NCBI GenBank assembly: GCA_036417435.1
Contig: CM070903.1
Location: 57,946,001-58,010,000 of the forward strand
Direction of reading: 5' to 3'
DNA: 64,000 nt
Source: Inia geoffrensis
Taxonomy: Eukaryota > Chordata > Mammalia > Artiodactyla > Iniidae
This document shows positions 24,964 to 36,789 of this stretch, in pieces. Within the stretch, counting starts at the first letter, position 1. Each line of letters opens with the position of its first letter. The position numbers and the translations under genes are program-made. The notes beneath the pieces are model-generated. The model ran no database searches. It was not told the DNA's origin and saw only the letters and a program-made list of their open reading frames with translations.

Positions 24964-25848
24964 CTAGAGAAATTCCTTTAGCATTTGTCGTAAAGCTGGT
25001 TTGGTGGTGCTGAATTCTCTTAGCTTTGGCTTGTCTCTAAAGGTTGTAATTTCTCCATCAAATCTGAATGAGATCCTTGCTGGGTAGAGTAATCTTGATT
25101 GTAGGTTTTTCTCCTTCATCACTTTAAATATGTCCTGCCACTCCCTTCTGGCTTGCAGAGTTTCTGCTGAAAGTTCAGCTGTTAACCTTATTGGGATTCC
25201 CTTGTGTGTTATTTGTCCCTTGCTGCTTTTAATATTTTTTCTTTGTATTTAATTTTTAATAGTTTCATTAATATATGTCTTGGCATGTTTCTCCTTGGAT
25301 TTTTCCTGTATGGGACTCTCTGTGCTTCCTGTACTTGATTAATTTTTCCTTTCCCATGTTAGGGAAGTTTTGAACTATAATCTCTTCAAATATTTTCTCA
25401 GTCCCTTTCTTTATCTCTTCTTCCTCTTGGACCCCTTTAATTCAAAAGGTGTGTTTAATGTTGTCCCAGAGGTCTCTGAGACTGTCCTCAATTCTTTTCC
25501 TTCTTTTTTCTTTATTCTGCTCGCAGTAGTTATTTCCACTATTTTATCTTCCAGGTCACTTATCCGTTCTTCTGCCTCAGTTATTCTGCTATTGATCCCT
25601 CCTAGAGAACTTTAAATTTCATTTATTGTGTTGTTCATCACTGTTTCTTTGCTCTTTAATTCTTCTAGATCCTTGTTAAACGTTTCTTTTATTTTCTCCA
25701 TTCTATTTCCAAGATTTTGGATCATCTTTACTATCATTATTCTGAATTCTTTTTCAGGTAGACTGCCTATTTTCTCTTCATTTGTTAGGTTTGGTGAGTT
25801 TTTGCCTTGCTCCAAGTGCTGTGTGTTTCTCTGTGTTCTAATTTTCAT
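24964..25848 (-). pseudogene. L1 ORF1 remnant (RNA-binding protein)
   Basis: A start ATG is present at 25848, opening an N-terminal segment with readable coiled-coil character (EKEFRIMIVKMIQNLGNRME). The C-terminus STTKPALRQMLKEFL ends at the TAG complement of 24964-24966. The total span of about 295 codons is near the family size, but the frame is interrupted. ORF1p forms trimers on L1 RNA and is needed in cis for movement. Confidence 0.85.
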
Positions 25849-26367
25849 TAACTTACTGTGTTTGGGGTCTCCTTTTCTCAGCCTGTAGGTTCGTAGTTCC
25901 CGTTGTTTTTGGTGTCTGTCCCCAGTGGCTAAGGTTGGTTTAGTGGGTTGTATAGGCTTCCTCGTGGAGGGGACTAGTGCCTGTGTTCTGGTGGATGAGG
26001 CTGGATCTTGTCTTTCTGGTGGGCAGGTCCACGTCTGGTGGTGTGTTTTCGGGTGTATGTGGCCTTACTATGATTTTACGCAGCCTCTCTGCTAATGGGT
26101 GAGGTTGTGTTCCTGTGTTGCTAGTTGTTTGGCATAGGGTGTCCAGCACTGTAGTTTGATGGTCCTTGAGTGAAGCTGGGTCTTGTTGTTGAGATGGAGA
26201 TCTCTGGGAGATTTTTGCCGTTTGATATTACGTGGAGCTGGGAAGTTTCTTGTGGACCAGTGTCCTGAACTTGGCTTTCCCACCTCAGAGGCACAGCCCT
26301 GATGCCTGGCTGGAGCACCAAGAGCCTGTTATCCACATGGCTCAGAATAAAATGTAGAAAAGATATC

Positions 26368-26477
26368 AAGAAAGAAAGAAAGAAAAAGAAAGAAAGAGAG
26401 ATAAAGAGAGAAAGAGAGGGAGAGAGAGAGGAAGGGAGGGATGGAGGGAGGAAGGGAGGATGGGAGGAAGGGGAAGG
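26368..26477 (+). repeat. Polypurine (GAAA/GA/GGGA)n tract
   Basis: About 110 bases that are almost all purine on the plus strand, passing from GAAA to GA to GGGA/GGAA repeats. The end, 26433-26474, carries seven or more runs of three or more G with short spacers, which fits a G-quadruplex or triplex-forming tract. It lies inside the L1 5'UTR. Confidence 0.9.
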
Positions 26478-27892
26478 TAAAATAAAATAAATAAAGTAAA
26501 ATGAAATAAAATAAAGTAATTAAAATAAAGAATAAAAAATTATGAAGGAACAAAAATTTTTAATTAATTAAAAAAAAAAAAAAAACAGAACCCTAGGACA
26601 AATGGTATAAGCAAAGCTATACAGACAAAATTACACACAGAAGCATACACATACACAGTCAGAAAAAGAAAAAAAACGGAAAAAAAAAATATATATCGTT
26701 GCTCCCAAAGTCCACCTCCTCAATTTGGGATGATTCGCTTTCTATTCAGGTATTCCACAGATGCAGGGTACATCACGTTGATTGTGGAGATTTGATCCGC
26801 TGCTCCTGAGGCTGCTGCGAGAGATTTCCCTTTCTCTTCTGTGATAGCGCAGCTCCCGGGGTTCAGCTTGTATTTGGACCCGCCTCTGTGTGTAGGTCGC
26901 CTGAGGGCATCTGTTCTTTACCCAGACAGGACGGGGTTAAAGCAGCAGCTGATTTGGCGGCTCTGGCTCACTCAGGCCGGGAGCATGGAGGTGTATGGAA
27001 GGGGGGCGAGCCTGTAGCGGCAGAGGCTGGCGTGACGTTGCACCAGCCTGAGGCGTGCAGTGTGTTCTCCCGGGGAAGTTGTCCCTGGATCACGGGATCC
27101 TAGCAGTGGCGGGCTGCACAGGCTCCTGGGAGGGGAGGTGTGGATAGTGACCTGTGCTTGCATACAGGCTTCTTGGTGCCTGCAGCAGCAGCCTTAGTGT
27201 CTTATGCCTGTCTCTGGAGTCCGTGCTGATAGTCGCGGCTCACATCTGTCTCTGGAGCTCCTTTAAGCAGCGGTCTTAATGCCCCCTCCTCGCGCACCAG
27301 GAAAAAAGAGGCAAGAAAAAGTCTCTTGTCTCTTCAGCAGCTCCAGACTTTTTCCCGTACTCCCTCCCGGCTAACTGTGGCGCACTAGCCTCCTTCAGGC
27401 TATGTTCAGGGACCCAACCACAGTCCTCTCCCTGGGATCCAACTGAAGTCTGAGCCTCAGCTCCCAGCCTCCACCCGCCCCGGCGGGTGAGCAGACAAGC
27501 CTCTCGGGCTGGTGAGTGCCAGTCGGCACCGATCCTCTATGCGGGAATCTCTGCGCTTTGTCCTATGCACCCCTGTTGCTGTGCTCTCCTCCACGGTTCC
27601 GAAGCTCCCCCGCTCTGCCACCCGCAGTCTCCACCTGCGAAGGGGCTTCCTAGTGTGTGGAGACCTTTCCTCCTTCACAGCTCCCTCCCACTCGTGCAGG
27701 CCCGTCCCTATTCTTTTGTCTGCTTTTTCTTTTTTCTTTTGCCCTACCCGGGTACGTGGGGAGTTTTTTGCCTTTTGGGAGGTCTGAGGTCTTCTGCCAG
27801 CGTTCAGTAGGTGTTCTGTAGGAGTTGTTCCACGTGTAGATGTATTTCTGATGTATTTGTGGGGAGGAAAGTGATCTCTGTGTCTTACTCTT

Positions 27893-27903
27893 CCGCCATC
27901 TTG
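27893..27903 (-). promoter_or_regulatory. YY1-type site at L1 5' end
   Basis: CCGCCATCTTG on the plus strand gives CAAGATGGCGG on the minus strand, within the first 20 bases of the element. In human L1 a YY1 site in the same place directs the exact transcription start. The same use here is inferred. Confidence 0.7.
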
Positions 27904-27917
27904 AAGCTCCTCTGTCC

Positions 27918-28075
27918 TAGTGAATTTTATCAAACATTTATGGAAGAAATATCACCAAACTGTCACCAATTCTTTCAGAATATAGAGGAATGTTAATGAG
28001 TCCGGAATAACTCTAACACCAAAACGTATCAATGTCATTATAATATTACGAAGACACAGTGAGGTTTTGGTGATC
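27918..28075 (+). repeat. L1M ORF2 fragment
   Basis: GTGAATTTTATCAAACATTTATGGAAGAA and the following ACTCTAACACCAAAAC block match the reverse-transcriptase region of old L1 elements in the sense direction. It directly abuts the 5' end of L1 copy 2, so the young L1 probably inserted beside or into it. Confidence 0.6.
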
Positions 28076-28099
28076 CTAATGTTTTGTTAAATTTTTGTG

Positions 28100-29572
28100 T
28101 AGTAAACATATTGGTCAACGTAAGATGTGGACAGGTAAATAATCAAGTTAAAGGTTTAAGTTTAACCCTTATAATAATAGAAATAAAAAGATGAAAATAC
28201 CACCCAAGCTAGTAAAGAAGGAAAAATAGTGAGAAGAAAATTTTTAAAAAGAATTACAAACAATTCCAGAAGAATTTAAAAGATAGATAGATAAATAGAT
28301 AGATAGATAGGCATAAAGTAAAAAATTAGAAAACATAAATTAGCATTGTAGAAACAAATCCAAATACATCAATAATCATAATCAATAAAAAATAGACCAA
28401 TTCATCAAAGAGACTAAATATTGTCAGATAAATTAAAATACTTAGTAATATGAAGTTTATATGAAATATATCTAAATTTAAGGTAGAGAAAGTTTAAAAA
28501 TAAAAGGACCAAAAATTCTGAGAAAATGCTAAACAAAAGAAGGCAAGTAAACAAAAGAAAAATTTGGCAAAACATAATTTCGAATAGGATTTTAGTCAAA
28601 AAGCACTGATAGAAATATAGAGTTTTACTATTTATGGATAAAATGATTTCATTTACTAGGAAGAAATTCTGAAGTCAAACAGCTGCTAACTAATCTCTAA
28701 GATAAAGAAAAATTGAAATCAGCAAAATCCCCTAAAACTGAATGAGACTGCAACATACCTTTCTCAGCAATTGATAGATCCAGTACACAAAAAGACAGTA
28801 GGATCTAGACTATTTAAACAACATAACTAACAAGAGTTGTCTAATCGGTGTACATGTAATACCATAATTTAAAAAATACATACTCTTTTCAAAACAAAGC
28901 CATATCAGATCTTGGTGATGTTTAAATAATTTATAGCATAGTGTATTCTCTGACTACAATGCACTTAACCTGTAAATCAATAATAGAATAGCAAAACCCA
29001 GCAAGTTAGAAAAATTTGAAAATCAGAAAAACACAATTAGAAAATTTAACAAAATCACCTTAGTAGCTCATATGTGAAAAAATAAATCAAAATGGACATT
29101 TTTAAGTGCTAAGATTTAGTGATAACAAAAATATTATATCTAAATTTGTATAAAGCTAAAGTTGCCTACTTAAAGGCAACTCTATAGCATTAAACATTTT
29201 ATGTTAGGAAAGAAGAAAGGCTAAAAAATGGGTGTCTGACATCTGAAGTCAGCAAAATAAAAACAAAAACAAAATAAAATTATAATTAAGTGAAATAATA
29301 AAGATGAGTTAATATTAGTGAAACAGGAAAAGTAAAAGCTACTTGAGAAAGATCAATTAAGATTTGTTTTTTTGAAAAATGATAAAATTAGCCAAGCACT
29401 GGCAAAATTTATCAGACAAAAACAAACAAAAACAGAGAAAGAGAAGACATGAATAACAGTAGGAATGAAAAATGGAAATGATATAGTAGCATAAATGAGT
29501 AAAAAGATAAAAATTAAGAACGTTATGCCAATTTGAAAATGTGGGAAATGTTACTTTTCTATATAAATATAA
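28100..29572 (+). repeat. L1M fragment, ORF1 end to ORF2 reverse transcriptase
   Basis: Sense-strand order: the A-rich ORF1/ORF2 junction, an ORF2-start-like block near 28360, an endonuclease block (TACATACTCTTTTCAAA near 28880; CTCTGACTACAATGCAC near 28950), then the segment before the reverse transcriptase (TTTTTTGAAAAATGATAAAATTAGCCAAGC near 29370). It is heavily decayed and has no coding capacity. The (GATA)n at 28281-28310 lies inside it. Confidence 0.65.
28281..28310. repeat. (GATA)n microsatellite
   Basis: AGAT/GATA tetranucleotide repeats with one AAAT interruption, about 30 bases. Confidence 0.9.
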
Positions 29573-30451
29573 CATACTGAAACTGAATCAAGAGAGAAAT
29601 CTCTTTGTCTTTCTTTATCTTACATGGTCAGTCAGTAGTTGAACACCTTCTCATAATAAAAAGACCAAGCCTAAGTGAATTTATAGAAAGTTCTGTTAAA
29701 CATTCATATGGGAGATATTTCTAAATTATACAGGTATCTTCAGAGAAGAGAAATATTAGCTATCTGAACGCATCAGTATATAAAAAAGTACTGTATCATG
29801 GACAATGTTGGCTTATTCTAGGAATATGTTTTTTATATTACAAATATTTTAAAATATTTTAATGTAAATCTCATAAAATAGCTAAAGGACAAAAACTATG
29901 TCATCTAAGTAGTTACAGAAAATACCATATTTGATAGTAGATGTTACCTTTTCATGAAATAAAAAATTAGCTTTTTGGTAAGGAGCCATTAGGACAGAGG
30001 AAAACAGGCCTATGGAGTCTTAGCTGGGAGGAAGCCCAAACATATATGCTAATAATTCTGGCCATAATGCCTCATAACTGTTACCTTCTTCCTGGCAAGG
30101 GGAGAAGACACACCACTGAAACACAGATGTACACCAGAGAAGAGTAAAGGTCTGAAAAGTGATGTTCCTAGAGGCCTAAAAGAGGAAGAAAAGAAAAAGC
30201 TGTGAAGCGAAGACAAGTGATTCATGTTAGAAAAGAAAAGAAAAGAAAAAAAATGCAAAAAGGAAACACCCTGATCATGAAGAAGGTAGAATGTAGGAAG
30301 AAATGAAAGTCCTGAGGTTGAAGAGTGAAAGAAACTTGGGGGGTGGGGGGAAGGTATACTGTTAAAGCAGTGACTTGCTTAGCTTGTACACATGAGGGGT
30401 GGCAGTATAGGTAATACATCACACTGAAAATACTGGAATGGTAGTGATGGT
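29573..30451. other. Unique DNA, no gene seen
   Basis: No recognisable element. The purine-rich stretch 30180-30310 and the G-run near 30338-30351 are simple-sequence features only. Confidence 0.5.
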
Positions 30452-30660
30452 GGCTGGAGTCATGCTTCTCAAGGTGTGACCCACAAAAGACCTACATCAG
30501 ACTTACCTGGAGGCAGCATTCAACACACATATACCCTTCCCATTCCCTCCAATGTGACTGAGTCCAAACCCTGGGCAAGAAGGATCTCAGGGAATGTGCT
30601 TATTTAACAGACACCCAGGGTAATGCTGAGATTGATAAAATTTTGATAAGCCCTGGCCTA
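30452..30660 (+). repeat. MER5A-like DNA transposon remnant
   Basis: The segment TTCTCAAGGTGTGACCCACA ... GACTTACCTGGAGG ... ACTGAGTCCAAACCCTGGGC ... TCTCAGGGAATGTGCTTATT ... TTTTGATAAGCCCTGG follows the order of MER5A, a non-autonomous hAT-Charlie element shared by placental mammals. It is diverged. Confidence 0.65.
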
Positions 30661-31590
30661 GATATTCCCAATGAAAGCGTATCTCTTCTTATCATCCATA
30701 CACATTTGAGATGATAACATGGACAATAAATGTCAGGAACTCGAGAAAGGACAAATGGAGGTTATCCAGTTTCCTATGTTATCCATTGACTTAAAGTTAA
30801 AATTTTTATTTTCTATTTATTAAATCTGTTAACTTTACTCTAGAGCTTAAAAAATACACATGGTTTGATATCACACTTCAGTTTTATTTTTTTATCAATT
30901 TTTCACAGGTACAGGACACGCAAATGTGGAATATTTATATAATTCATATTCTATAACATCTGGTCTGATTTTTTAAAAAGGGGGAAAGTTAATACAATAA
31001 AGATTCAATAGCTATTGTAAGTTGCTGTGTATACTATATTTATACACTATTTAATAATGAAGAAAGCCTGAAGTTAGATGTTATTGTTTATATAATATTT
31101 TGCTTTATAAGACATTCTTTAAGATTAATAGAAGTACAAATAGACAAAAATGATAGGGGTCTTTTTATTGGGAAGATGATTATTGCCTAGGAAAAAAAAT
31201 TATAGTTTTAAAATTAAAGAGGGTGTGTAAACAAATACCAGAGCAAGAGGAGGAATGAAAAATAGCTATCGATATTAGTTAAAAACATTTTTAATAAGTT
31301 GTTACAGGGTAATGTATTAGCATTTATGGAAATTTAAAATACAGGCAAAAAAGAATGATGATATCCTTGTTCTGTTTCTGTCCTGGTCAGATTACACCCG
31401 GAGTGTTATATGTGGATCCTAGAGCTTTGGAATGGGCATACACAAATCAGGTGTTAAGGGCTATTTGATGGTACACTCCAGGAATATTCCATATTATCGT
31501 TAGGGTTTTAGGCAGAATAAGAACAGAGACATAGTGTTTATTTTCAAGTAGCTTGAAAGCCACTGTACGGAGTTTATGCTACGTACACTC
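30661..31590. other. Unique AT-rich DNA, no gene seen
   Basis: Nothing recognisable; open frames are short and AT-driven. Confidence 0.5.
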
Positions 31591-31780
31591 AAGATGTAGA
31601 ACCAGGTCCTACCATGTAGCACAGGGGACTATATTCAATATCCTGCGATAAACTATAATGAAAAAGGATATTAAAAAATGTATATATATGTATAACTGAA
31701 TCACTTTGCTGTAGAGCAGAAATTATGCAACATTGTAAAACAACTATGCTTCAATAAAATAAATTTTAAAAAGATGTAGA
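31591..31780 (+). mobile_element. 5'-truncated L1 3' end with perfect TSD
   Basis: A 170-bp L1 tail (31601-31770) with the block GTAGCACAGGGGACTATATT, the ATATATATGTATAACTGAATCACTTTGCTGTA segment and the CTTCAATAAAATAAATTTTAAA end. It lies between perfect copies of AAGATGTAGA (31591-31600 and 31771-31780). Its 3' end differs from that of the two long L1s, so it comes from an older subfamily. Confidence 0.9.
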
Positions 31781-31937
31781 TCAGAGATAAGGTGAGGAAG
31801 TAATAAGAACACAAGAACACAGATTACAGGACAGTTAGCAAGGTGGGATGATTTACGTTGGTCAATATAGTCACCACTGAAAGTCTTCAAATATAGGCTA
31901 GATGACCTTGGCAATTTTAAAATATGACCCAAAAATC

Positions 31938-32245
31938 TATTGAGAGGTGAGTCATGACTCCTTCCCCTTGAATCTGGGCTTTGTAACTGCTTGACTAGTG
32001 GAATATGGAGAAAGTGATGCTATGGCAGTTTTTAGGCCCTGGCCCTTAAGAAGCTGAGAGCTTCTATTTTCTATCTCTTGTTCCACTTGCTTTTGGAACT
32101 CAACTACCATGCAGTGCAGGAGCTGAAGCCATCTGTGGGGAGCACTATGCAGAGAAGAATTGACAGTTGGCAGCAACTTTTAAGCCTTGTAATTGAACCA
32201 TCTTGGAAGTGGATCCTCCAGCCCCAATCTAGGTGCCCAAGAATC
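31938..32245 (+). repeat. MLT1-like LTR fragment (ERVL-MaLR)
   Basis: CCTTCCCCTTGAATCTGGGC, TGGAATATGGAGAAAGTGATG, and ACCATCTTGGAAGTGGATCC with TCCAGCCCCAATC follow the internal order of MLT1 LTRs. The 3' end is missing, and no internal retroviral region follows. Confidence 0.65.
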
Positions 32246-32910
32246 CCCTTGTATACTTTCCCCTAGTATCCCTGTCACCAAAAAAATTGAGTTTTCTTTA
32301 TGATTTATTTCAGTCTTAACCATTATTTCAACTCAGGCTGCATCCTACACTAAGGCTGTCTCCTATCATCTCCTAGGAGGTCTGAGGCAATTCCTAACAT
32401 TTCTTTCTTGGATGAACAGCACTTACTCAAAATGTCTTTCTCTCATGTGTTTCCTTGTTACTATTTAAACCTTGATGAAATTATGCTGTTTCTCTTTATT
32501 ATTCTTAGTGTCTTCCAAGGCACTGTCACATGCCTGTTATTTTCAGCTTTTCCATAACCCAATTTAAAAGTTTCCTTTTTTCATTTTATACCCCTTCCTT
32601 TTTTATAGAAAGAGCAGCAGAAAAAAGTAAAATATAGTGAGAAGCTGTAAAAAAAAAAAAAAATCAAAAGAGCAGGGCCTTGGCTTGCTTAACCAAAATC
32701 CAACCTGTCAAAAATTCCATTTAGTACAAATATTGGCAGATCAAAATCCTACATCTCTTTACAATTACTACTGTTATAACATCTAAGGCTTTGCCTTAGA
32801 GAAAGGGAGATATTTCTTCTGATGGTTTTAATTTTCTTATAAAGAAACACTTCTTATATAGAGGTAGCATGGTTATGGTACTGTGATTGGTAATTTATTC
32901 ATTTAGAAAG
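32246..32910. other. Unique DNA, no gene seen
   Basis: A short A-run lies at 32650-32663. Nothing else is recognised. Confidence 0.5.
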
Positions 32911-33112
32911 CTAGTATGGTATTGTGGGAAGGAAATAGACTCTGATTCAGACAGAACTTGGTTTAATTCTAGCTTTTCCACTAACTAGCTATATTGTTTC
33001 TGGATTTCTGTTAAGTCTCTGTTGCCTCCTACATAAATTGTGGATAACATAATCACTTTGTTAGATAAATGAAAACTGATTGAGGTAATGTATCTAAAGC
33101 TCAAAGTGAAGT
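32911..33112 (+). repeat. MIR SINE
   Basis: Order seen: CTAGTATGGTATTGTGGGAA, TTGGTTTAATTCTAGCTTTTCC, ACTAACTAGCTATATTGTTTC, GTTAAGTCTCTGTTGCCTCC, GTGGATAACATAATCAC. This matches MIR from its tRNA-like head to its core. Confidence 0.8.
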
Positions 33113-35807
33113 TTTTAAGTCAGTTGATATTTTAACTATCACAATAAGCCTGTCACCATTTGATAAAGCTGGGACAGTTTGATATGGAAAGTTATGAGAA
33201 CATCATATGTGCTCAAAATAAAGTTATTAATTTCAATATGGAATGTTGAGATGTCTAAGAGACGGGTAGAGAATGACAAAGATTAAGGAACTTCTCATTT
33301 TAACACTTTTATAAGGGAATTTTGGACTCCTGGAATTTTGTGTATAGAACAATGAGTGTTAGAAAATTACTGATATAAAGATTAGACTTATGGTTAAAAG
33401 AAAAAATATGTGAAATGATTCAGAATACATTGAGAGATAATCTTGAGGGTTGTGAGAATTAAATAGGTATAAAAGCAACAAGCCAATCAACAAGAAAGAT
33501 GCCACACAATTTAGAATAAGGAAGACAAAAAGAGTAAGAAGGAGAAAGAATGAGTTTTGGTTTAAGGGAGACATTCTCAAAAAAAAATATTACTTGCAAT
33601 GAAAAATATATTAACTTTCTTATTTTGACAGAATTAAGCATTTTGAGTCATCTTTGACCAAAGAATAACTTGTTGTAGCTAATTAGCCAGTCCAATATCT
33701 ATTAAATGAAATGTGGATTTAAATATTATTTTGAGTAACTTTGGAATTGGCTATTAATTCCAGAGTGTTTGTGAATTTCTTTGAAATTAAGTTTTATTTT
33801 ATGGGTGTTACTTTGAGGAAGAGCAAACATTTTGCAAGAGCAAACACAGGTGGACTCATAACTCACATTTAATCTCACCCTTATTGTAATCACCTGTGAA
33901 CAGCAGAAGCACCCACAGTGCCTCCTACATATATGTATACTGTCTTGCTTATAATTAATAAGTACCAGAATGAAGCACACTCATGAAAAATGAAGTACTA
34001 GCAAAATTATACCATCTGGTATAATGACTCAGTTCAATGGATGGGTAATGAACTGTGAAATATATAGTAAAACATACATTGATCATCTATAACAGATTAT
34101 GATAGGAATAAAGATGTAAAATTTTGAGGATAAATATAAGAAACCTTTTCAAAACACATCTTTATTATAAAATTAAAAACTTTATATTAAAGTTTTATAC
34201 CTTCAGATGTTTTCTGTTAGAAATTTGAACTAGAATTCATAAAATGGAATCAACAGCAGAAATTCGTACTGTAACTTTAGTCTACATAGTGGGTGCAGTG
34301 CTATAATACAGTCAAACAATTGTTAAAGTTTTTAGGAATTTTGTGAGCTGATGAACATCACTTTAGTAGCTTGAAATGAGCCATAGAGGGAGTATTTACA
34401 CCACAGACATTGGTAAAACACTACAAATGAGAACTTGTGCTTCCCTGGAGACCCAGTTGTCAAATATTTACCAGCACTTGATTGGTTATGGAAATAATAC
34501 TTTCTGTGCTTTAACTGATTAACATTTTCAGAGTTTCCTGTTGGGAAAATCCTTCAGCATGTATGTTAATTTTTAAGTGCTGTTTTATGAGTGATTGATT
34601 ACTATTATTAATATTTTAATTAAAAAGAGACTGCCTTTTAAGAAAAGTCAGTGACAGTTTGTCCCATTTTCTTTCTCTCAAACTATCAGATGGGGAAATT
34701 AATATCTGAGACACTTTTGGCAGAAGTGGCCCTAAATTTTATTTTCTAAAAAGTTCAACTTAAAAAAATAATAATTTCCACAGAAATCTTGTACTTAGTA
34801 GCATAACATTTTGTACTAAAAATAAATGTTGACTATTCCTTTAATATAGGGAGCTGTTTTCATTAGGAAAACAGCATAAGGTAAAATTGTTTTGGTTGAC
34901 ATACATTTATATGTGTTAAAAATTTAAAAAGGAAACAATTACTGCTTCATATAAATTTTATTGATATTCTGGTACCTAAAAAGTAATTTTAATTTTAACT
35001 AAATGGTATTAATTGCACCTATTTATATAAGAACCAAAAAAATGTTTCCAAGAAGGAAATAATGATCCAAAATCCTGTGTGTCCATGAGAAACATTTACT
35101 GTTAGCCTCAGTGGAATTTGACCACTTTTCTCTTTGCCAACTTAGCACTTCAAAAATCGAAGCAAATTTTCTTTTGACCTGGGTTTTGGGAATTAACACC
35201 TGGTTTGACTGATGGGTGGATTGATTGGCATCTGATTAAATACAAAAATTCAGAGAATGCATGTGGCCAAAGCAGCAATTACTTATGTAGGAATGACTTT
35301 GTCTGAAACTCTGTAATTTAGAGGATGAAAAAAGTTAAATTATGTTTTTTTACCAATTTCCACCTTACCCCGACTACACCCATTCCTCAGTCGTGTGTTA
35401 ACATCATCTGCTCTGCTATGCTATGATAGAAAACTTTCTGCTAGATTCTTCAGCAGCCTTCTTGAGTTGATGGCAGACATTGACAGACTCATGTCTTCGG
35501 CCCTTTCTTCTCTCTTCCTTCTCTCTCCTCTTCTGTAATTCAAGGTGCATATACATTATCTTAGGAGCACATTGTTTCTTGATTCCTACTCAACCAAAAC
35601 CATTAATTACAACTCCATTTATAGGTATGCTATTGGTGGCAATTTTATGCTAAATATTCATTTAAAAGTTTAAGATATTTTTATAAGACTATAAGTTACT
35701 CCGATAAATCTATGAAGCCAAAGTCAGCATCTCTTACCAATTGGAGAAGAAGTTATGGGCAAAATCACTAACTTAGAAAATAATATTGGTTCTATTGTAA
35801 AAATGAA
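33113..35807. other. Unique AT-rich DNA, no gene seen
   Basis: A stretch of 2.7 kb with no recognised repeat. Part of it (about 34430-34730) is of balanced composition and repeat-free, including a homeodomain-type ATTAA/TAATTA cluster, and could be a conserved non-coding element. That is only a suggestion. Confidence 0.45.
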
Positions 35808-36036
35808 TCTTTAATATTTATTTCATATTGTCCTAAGTGTTTTATATGTTTAAATTAATCAGATTTTCATAACATCTCTATAGAGAAATTTTCAGTGGCA
35901 TTCCTGAAATGAGGAATGATGAACTTGAGGCACAGAGAAGACAAATACTTGCTTTAGTTATTAAGCAGATGTGTGAGAATGCAAAACTAGGAATCTAGCT
36001 TTATAACTCATGCTCTTAACCACTATGTTATATAGT
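35808..36036 (-). repeat. MIR SINE
   Basis: Reverse order of MIR is clear: TATTTCATATTGTCCTAAGTG, TTCATAACATCTCTATAGAG, GAACTTGAGGCACAGAGAAG, AGGAATCTAGC, and GCTCTTAACCACTATGTTAT at the tRNA-like end. Confidence 0.85.
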
Positions 36037-36789
36037 TTATCTCAAAAGGGCAGATTATCTCAATGAATTTTAGAGAAAGAACATTTCATAAGCACAAACT
36101 AAACAATCTAAACTGACATATTTTTATTAAAATATACTTCCTATGGCAGTTATTCAAGCTGAATCTGTGCTTTTGTAGCTCTTCTAGGGAGGCCAACTGT
36201 TTTATTCTAATATGAGCTATAGTTATCCCAATATTCTGCTCTTACTTAGAAGCTGGACAAGTTATAGTCATAGCAAAAATCCTTAGTATGTCCAGAGAAA
36301 CAGGTGCAAATGAGAGAAAAAGAACAAAAGCCCAGTGCAGTGCTAGATTCTAAGGAAAATTACTGCTGATTAGGTTTCCTTTAGGTGCTTCATATTCTTT
36401 AGTGAGAGACTATAGTACCCATTGTATTTTCTGTTGCTACTTATGGGGAATTAGATGTTTAGATAAGAGGCTGACCGACGAATAGTTAGAAATCTATCTC
36501 TAAATTTTAATTTAAAGTTGGCAAAATAAAGAAATTTCTTCCTTCTCCTCCCATAAATTAATTTCCCCCAGTTCCTAACTTCCAACCTGTGACTCTTTAC
36601 CTGGTAATTCACAAAAACAGTAACTGAACCAGAATGTTTCCAGACTCAGAGACACCAAAAAAGGGATGAGCAGTTGGGGACACTTGATAAGCAGGGAGTT
36701 TTGGAGAAACTTTACATTGATTAGAGTGACCTTATCCAAAAAGCCAGAAAACAAGCTTATAACCACACAGGCAGGAGAGAAGAGCATCT
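36037..36789. other. Unique DNA, no gene seen
   Basis: The minus-strand open frame 36575-36787 (70 codons) has no recognisable domain or coding context. Confidence 0.5.

Larger units (their letters stand above)
20715..27910 (-). mobile_element. Full-length L1 (copy 2), 7.2 kb, inactive
   Basis: Read on the minus strand: a 5' end GGAGCTTCAAGATGGCGG at 27910, a GC-rich 5'UTR (27910-25849), ORF1 (25848-24964), ORF2 (24905-21111), a 3'UTR, and an A-rich tail at about 20735-20715. The reverse-transcriptase FADDM motif (near 22800-22815) and a cysteine motif ([15 protein letters not shown]) are readable, but stops and frameshifts break both ORFs. It matches L1 copy 1 over about 5.6 kb at a constant offset near 17.55 kb. 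I could not find a convincing TSD. Confidence 0.95.
25849..27910 (-). promoter_or_regulatory. 5'UTR and internal promoter region of L1 copy 2
   Basis: About 2 kb between the ORF1 start and the 5' end. The outer part (26800-27780) is GC-rich with many CpG, in contrast to the AT-rich surroundings. The inner part holds a purine tract and A-rich spacers. Internal promoters that start transcription at the first base are usual for L1. The antisense open frames (for example 27457-27933) have no coding signature and are a result of GC content. Confidence 0.75.

Noticed and set aside
27457..27933. 158-codon minus-strand open frame and overlapping plus-strand frames
   Set aside because: They lie in the GC-rich, CpG-rich 5'UTR of L1 copy 2, where stops are rare by composition. 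There is no domain and no L1 ORF in that position.
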